A DNA stretch of 6,432 bases from an uncultured Chloroflexota bacterium. Its GTDB lineage: Bacteria; Chloroflexota; Anaerolineae; Aggregatilineales; Phototrophicaceae. The notes beneath the pieces are model-generated. The model made no database searches. It was given only the letters and a program-made list of their open reading frames with translations, and was not told the origin of the DNA. The stretch covers positions 1-6,432 of the forward strand of contig CAIVEA010000599.1 in NCBI GenBank assembly GCA_903904765.1. Direction: 5' to 3'. How positions within the stretch are numbered: the first letter of the stretch is position 1; each line of letters starts with the position of its first letter. Shown one piece after another: positions 5,779-6,432 of this stretch. The position numbers were made by a program, and so were the translations under genes.

Positions 5779-6432
5779 ATGTCCACCGAGCAATTGACCA
5801 CCATCCTCTGTATTTCCAGCTATTTCAAAGGGGAAGCCTTCCTGCGCCAGTGCAAGCGCGAAGGTTGCCGCGTGCTGCTGCTGACTGAGGAAAAGATCGC
5901 CGGTGAAAATTGGCCGCGTGAAAGCATTGATGAAGTGTTCCTCATGCCAGACCTCTCCCGCACGCAGGATGTGATTAATGCGGTGAGCTACCTGTGCCGT
6001 TCGCAGCAAATTGACCGTATCATCGCGCTCGACGAATACGATGTCGAGAACGTCGCCACCCTGCGCGAACATCTGCGCCTGCCGGGGATGGGGCAAACCC
6101 ACACCCGCTTCTTCCGCGACAAGCTCGCCATGCGGATGAAAGCCAGCGAAGGAGGCATCCCCGTCCCCGCTTTCACATCTGTATTCAACTATGACCGTCT
6201 GCGCGACTACATGGGGCGCGTCTCTGCCCCGTGGATGCTCAAGCCCCGCACCGAAGCTGGCGCGATGGGCATCAAGAAGATCAATAATTCCGAAGAACTC
6301 TGGCGCTGGTTCGACCAATTGGGCGATCAGCAATCCGGTTTCCTGCTCGAACAATACGTCCCCGGCGAAGTCTTCCATGTGGACTCGATCATCTGGGACG
6401 GGCAAATTCTATTCGCCAACGCGCAGCAGTAC
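5779..6432 (+). CDS. ATP-grasp domain ligase, N-terminal 218 codons (3' end beyond the right edge)
   Basis: The frame is open from ATG 5779 to the right edge. Residues 7-100 look like the pre-ATP-grasp alpha/beta domain: a beta strand TTILCIS, a second strand RVLLLTEE, and IDRIIALDEYDVE (78-90). The ATP-grasp fold follows: RDKLAMR (113-119) with the usual DK pair before the ATP lid, the SEGGIPVP turn (123-130), PWMLKPR (151-157) with the likely nucleotide-contacting Lys155, the Gly-rich stretch EAGAMGI (159-165), and LLEQYVPGEVFHVDSII (189-205), whose Glu191 and acidic strand match the hinge and phosphate-binding part of the family. ATP-grasp enzymes join a carboxylate, activated as acylphosphate, to an amine or similar nucleophile. 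The metal-binding residues nearer the C-terminus are missing, and the substrate cannot be told. Candidates include amino-acid ligases and carboxylase-like proteins. It is transcribed divergently from marR, 248 bp away; a functional link to the exporter is unproven. Confidence 0.85.
   Translation, partial: MSTEQLTTILCISSYFKGEAFLRQCKREGCRVLLLTEEKIAGENWPRESIDEVFLMPDLSRTQDVINAVSYLCRSQQIDRIIALDEYDVENVATLREHLRLPGMGQTHTRFFRDKLAMRMKASEGGIPVPAFTSVFNYDRLRDYMGRVSAPWMLKPRTEAGAMGIKKINNSEELWRWFDQLGDQQSGFLLEQYVPGEVFHVDSIIWDGQILFANAQQY

Noticed and set aside
5764..6405. 213-residue minus-strand open frame opposite the ATP-grasp gene
   Set aside because: The plus strand shows ordered ATP-grasp motifs with a promoter and ribosome-binding site. 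The minus-strand frame has no recognisable family and no ribosome-binding site that I can see.
1..6432. Mobile elements, CRISPR arrays, tRNA or rRNA genes
   Set aside because: I saw no transposase, terminal repeats, regularly spaced repeats or RNA gene signatures on either strand.

Overview
The window looks like ordinary chromosomal bacterial DNA of moderately high GC with AT-rich promoter gaps. Codon use, the style of the proteins and the pairing of a MarR regulator with two ABC half-transporters suggest a Gram-positive-like or Chloroflexota-type bacterium. That placement is an impression from the protein sequences, not a demonstrated one. I see no mobile element, CRISPR array, tRNA or rRNA.

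Layout from left to right. Bases 1-890 (minus strand) hold the N-terminal 296 codons of a major facilitator superfamily (MFS) transporter whose 3' end lies beyond the left edge. Bases 891-1055 hold a possible promoter for that gene and a hairpin that fits an intrinsic terminator for the operon to its right. Bases 1056-5530 (minus strand) are a three-gene operon, transcribed marR, then ABC half-transporter A, then ABC half-transporter B. Bases 5531-5778 form a divergent control region. It has a strong sigma-70-type promoter for the operon, a 21-bp inverted repeat over the predicted start site, and a separate extended -10 promoter facing right. Bases 5779-6432 (plus strand) are the first 218 codons of an ATP-grasp ligase, cut by the right edge.

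How the genes work together. The two ABC proteins carry complementary deviations in their ATPase motifs. A has Asp for the catalytic Glu and Gln for the switch His, but a perfect LSGGQ. B has a perfect Walker B and His, but LSQGQ. When paired they make one degenerate and one consensus ATP site, the known arrangement of heterodimeric type IV exporters such as TM287/288, BmrCD and LmrCD. The MarR protein most likely represses its own operon by binding the inverted repeat, and an inducing ligand, perhaps an exported compound, would release it. The system resembles a MarR-controlled multidrug or toxic-metabolite exporter; the substrate cannot be read from the sequence. The neighbouring MFS gene may be a second efflux pump, and the ATP-grasp gene has no evident link beyond the shared intergenic region.

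I do not see a convincing undescribed system. The most informative points are the operator/promoter architecture, the asymmetric exporter with its two-cysteine external loop, and the corrected start codons of both ABC genes.
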